From: Metopolophium dirhodum
Taxonomy: Eukaryota; Arthropoda; Insecta; Hemiptera; Aphididae
Direction: 5' to 3'
DNA: 64,000 nucleotides
Assembly: GCF_019925205.1 (NCBI RefSeq)
Contig: NC_083560.1
Span: 148,076,526-148,140,525, forward strand
Shown here piece after piece: positions 63,945-64,000 of the stretch. The translations under genes and the position numbers were made by a program. A model generated the notes under the pieces. It was not told the origin of the DNA. It saw only the letters and a program-made list of their open reading frames with translations, and made no database searches. Position 1 is the first letter of the stretch, and each line of letters starts with the position of its first letter.

Positions 63945-64000
63945 ATAACAAAACTACTAAATATGAATTACTAACTATATAATATGCACTTCAAAAATTA

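Noticed and set aside
1..64000. CRISPR arrays, rRNA genes and bacterial-type operons
   Set aside because: No spaced identical short repeats, no rRNA-like stretches; introns and TATA/initiator promoters mark the window as eukaryotic.

Overview
The window reads as AT-rich repetitive nuclear DNA of an insect. GT-AG introns, (TG)n and (CA)n microsatellites, Polinton/Maverick, Ginger, hAT, Tc1/mariner and piggyBac elements and a Ty3/gypsy-type gag all fit an arthropod. A hemipteran such as an aphid is my best guess, but the sequence does not prove it. No ordinary host gene was recognised; almost everything is mobile-element sequence.

Positions 1-36 kb are a three-level nest of Polintons in the same orientation. 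Polinton A (2630-23130) is complete: 103-bp terminal inverted repeats beginning AG, flanked by the 6-bp target duplication TACACT. It sits in intron 1 of an accessory gene of Polinton B, which runs from beyond the left edge to 30240. B in turn sits in the integrase gene of Polinton C, whose remainder starts at 30241. A Ginger element (9956-12529) splits the DNA polymerase gene of A. A DUF7869-type transposon (25734-29827) lies in B.

Polinton A has two transcription hubs. The left hub near 6.7 kb drives major capsid, two tandem pentons, protease and a PLA2/core protein leftward, and packaging ATPase, a DUF8207-like protein and integrase rightward. The right hub (19.2-20.1 kb) has two back-to-back TATA/initiator promoters. 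The leftward one starts an ATG-free leader exon ending in a strong donor. The small genes and the polymerase gene on that strand each have a 3' splice acceptor just before their first ATG, which suggests one leader spliced to many genes, as in adenoviruses. The rightward promoter drives a four-exon accessory gene. After it come two minus-strand accessory genes: one loosely resembling PC4-type ssDNA-binding proteins and one with a single BIR (IAP-like) domain. This three-gene module is present in A and in B. One cargo gene of A encodes a TFIIS/Elongin-A N-terminal domain.

Many Polinton genes are damaged: polymerase A is split, polymerase C has one nonsense codon, the accessory gene of A lacks one base in an A-run, and the PC4-like gene of B has a nonsense codon.

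Positions 36.5-64 kb hold a second pile of DNA transposons: a hAT with a long transposase, copies of an AT-rich repeat, and a spliced Tc1/mariner element (43875-47291). A second nest follows. A broken piggyBac transposase is split by a hAT element (49020-62616, duplication GTGCTAGG). That hAT contains a Tc1/mariner element, itself containing a second piggyBac, and also a TTAA-flanked element with a Mutator-like transposase fragment. A gag pseudogene closes the window.
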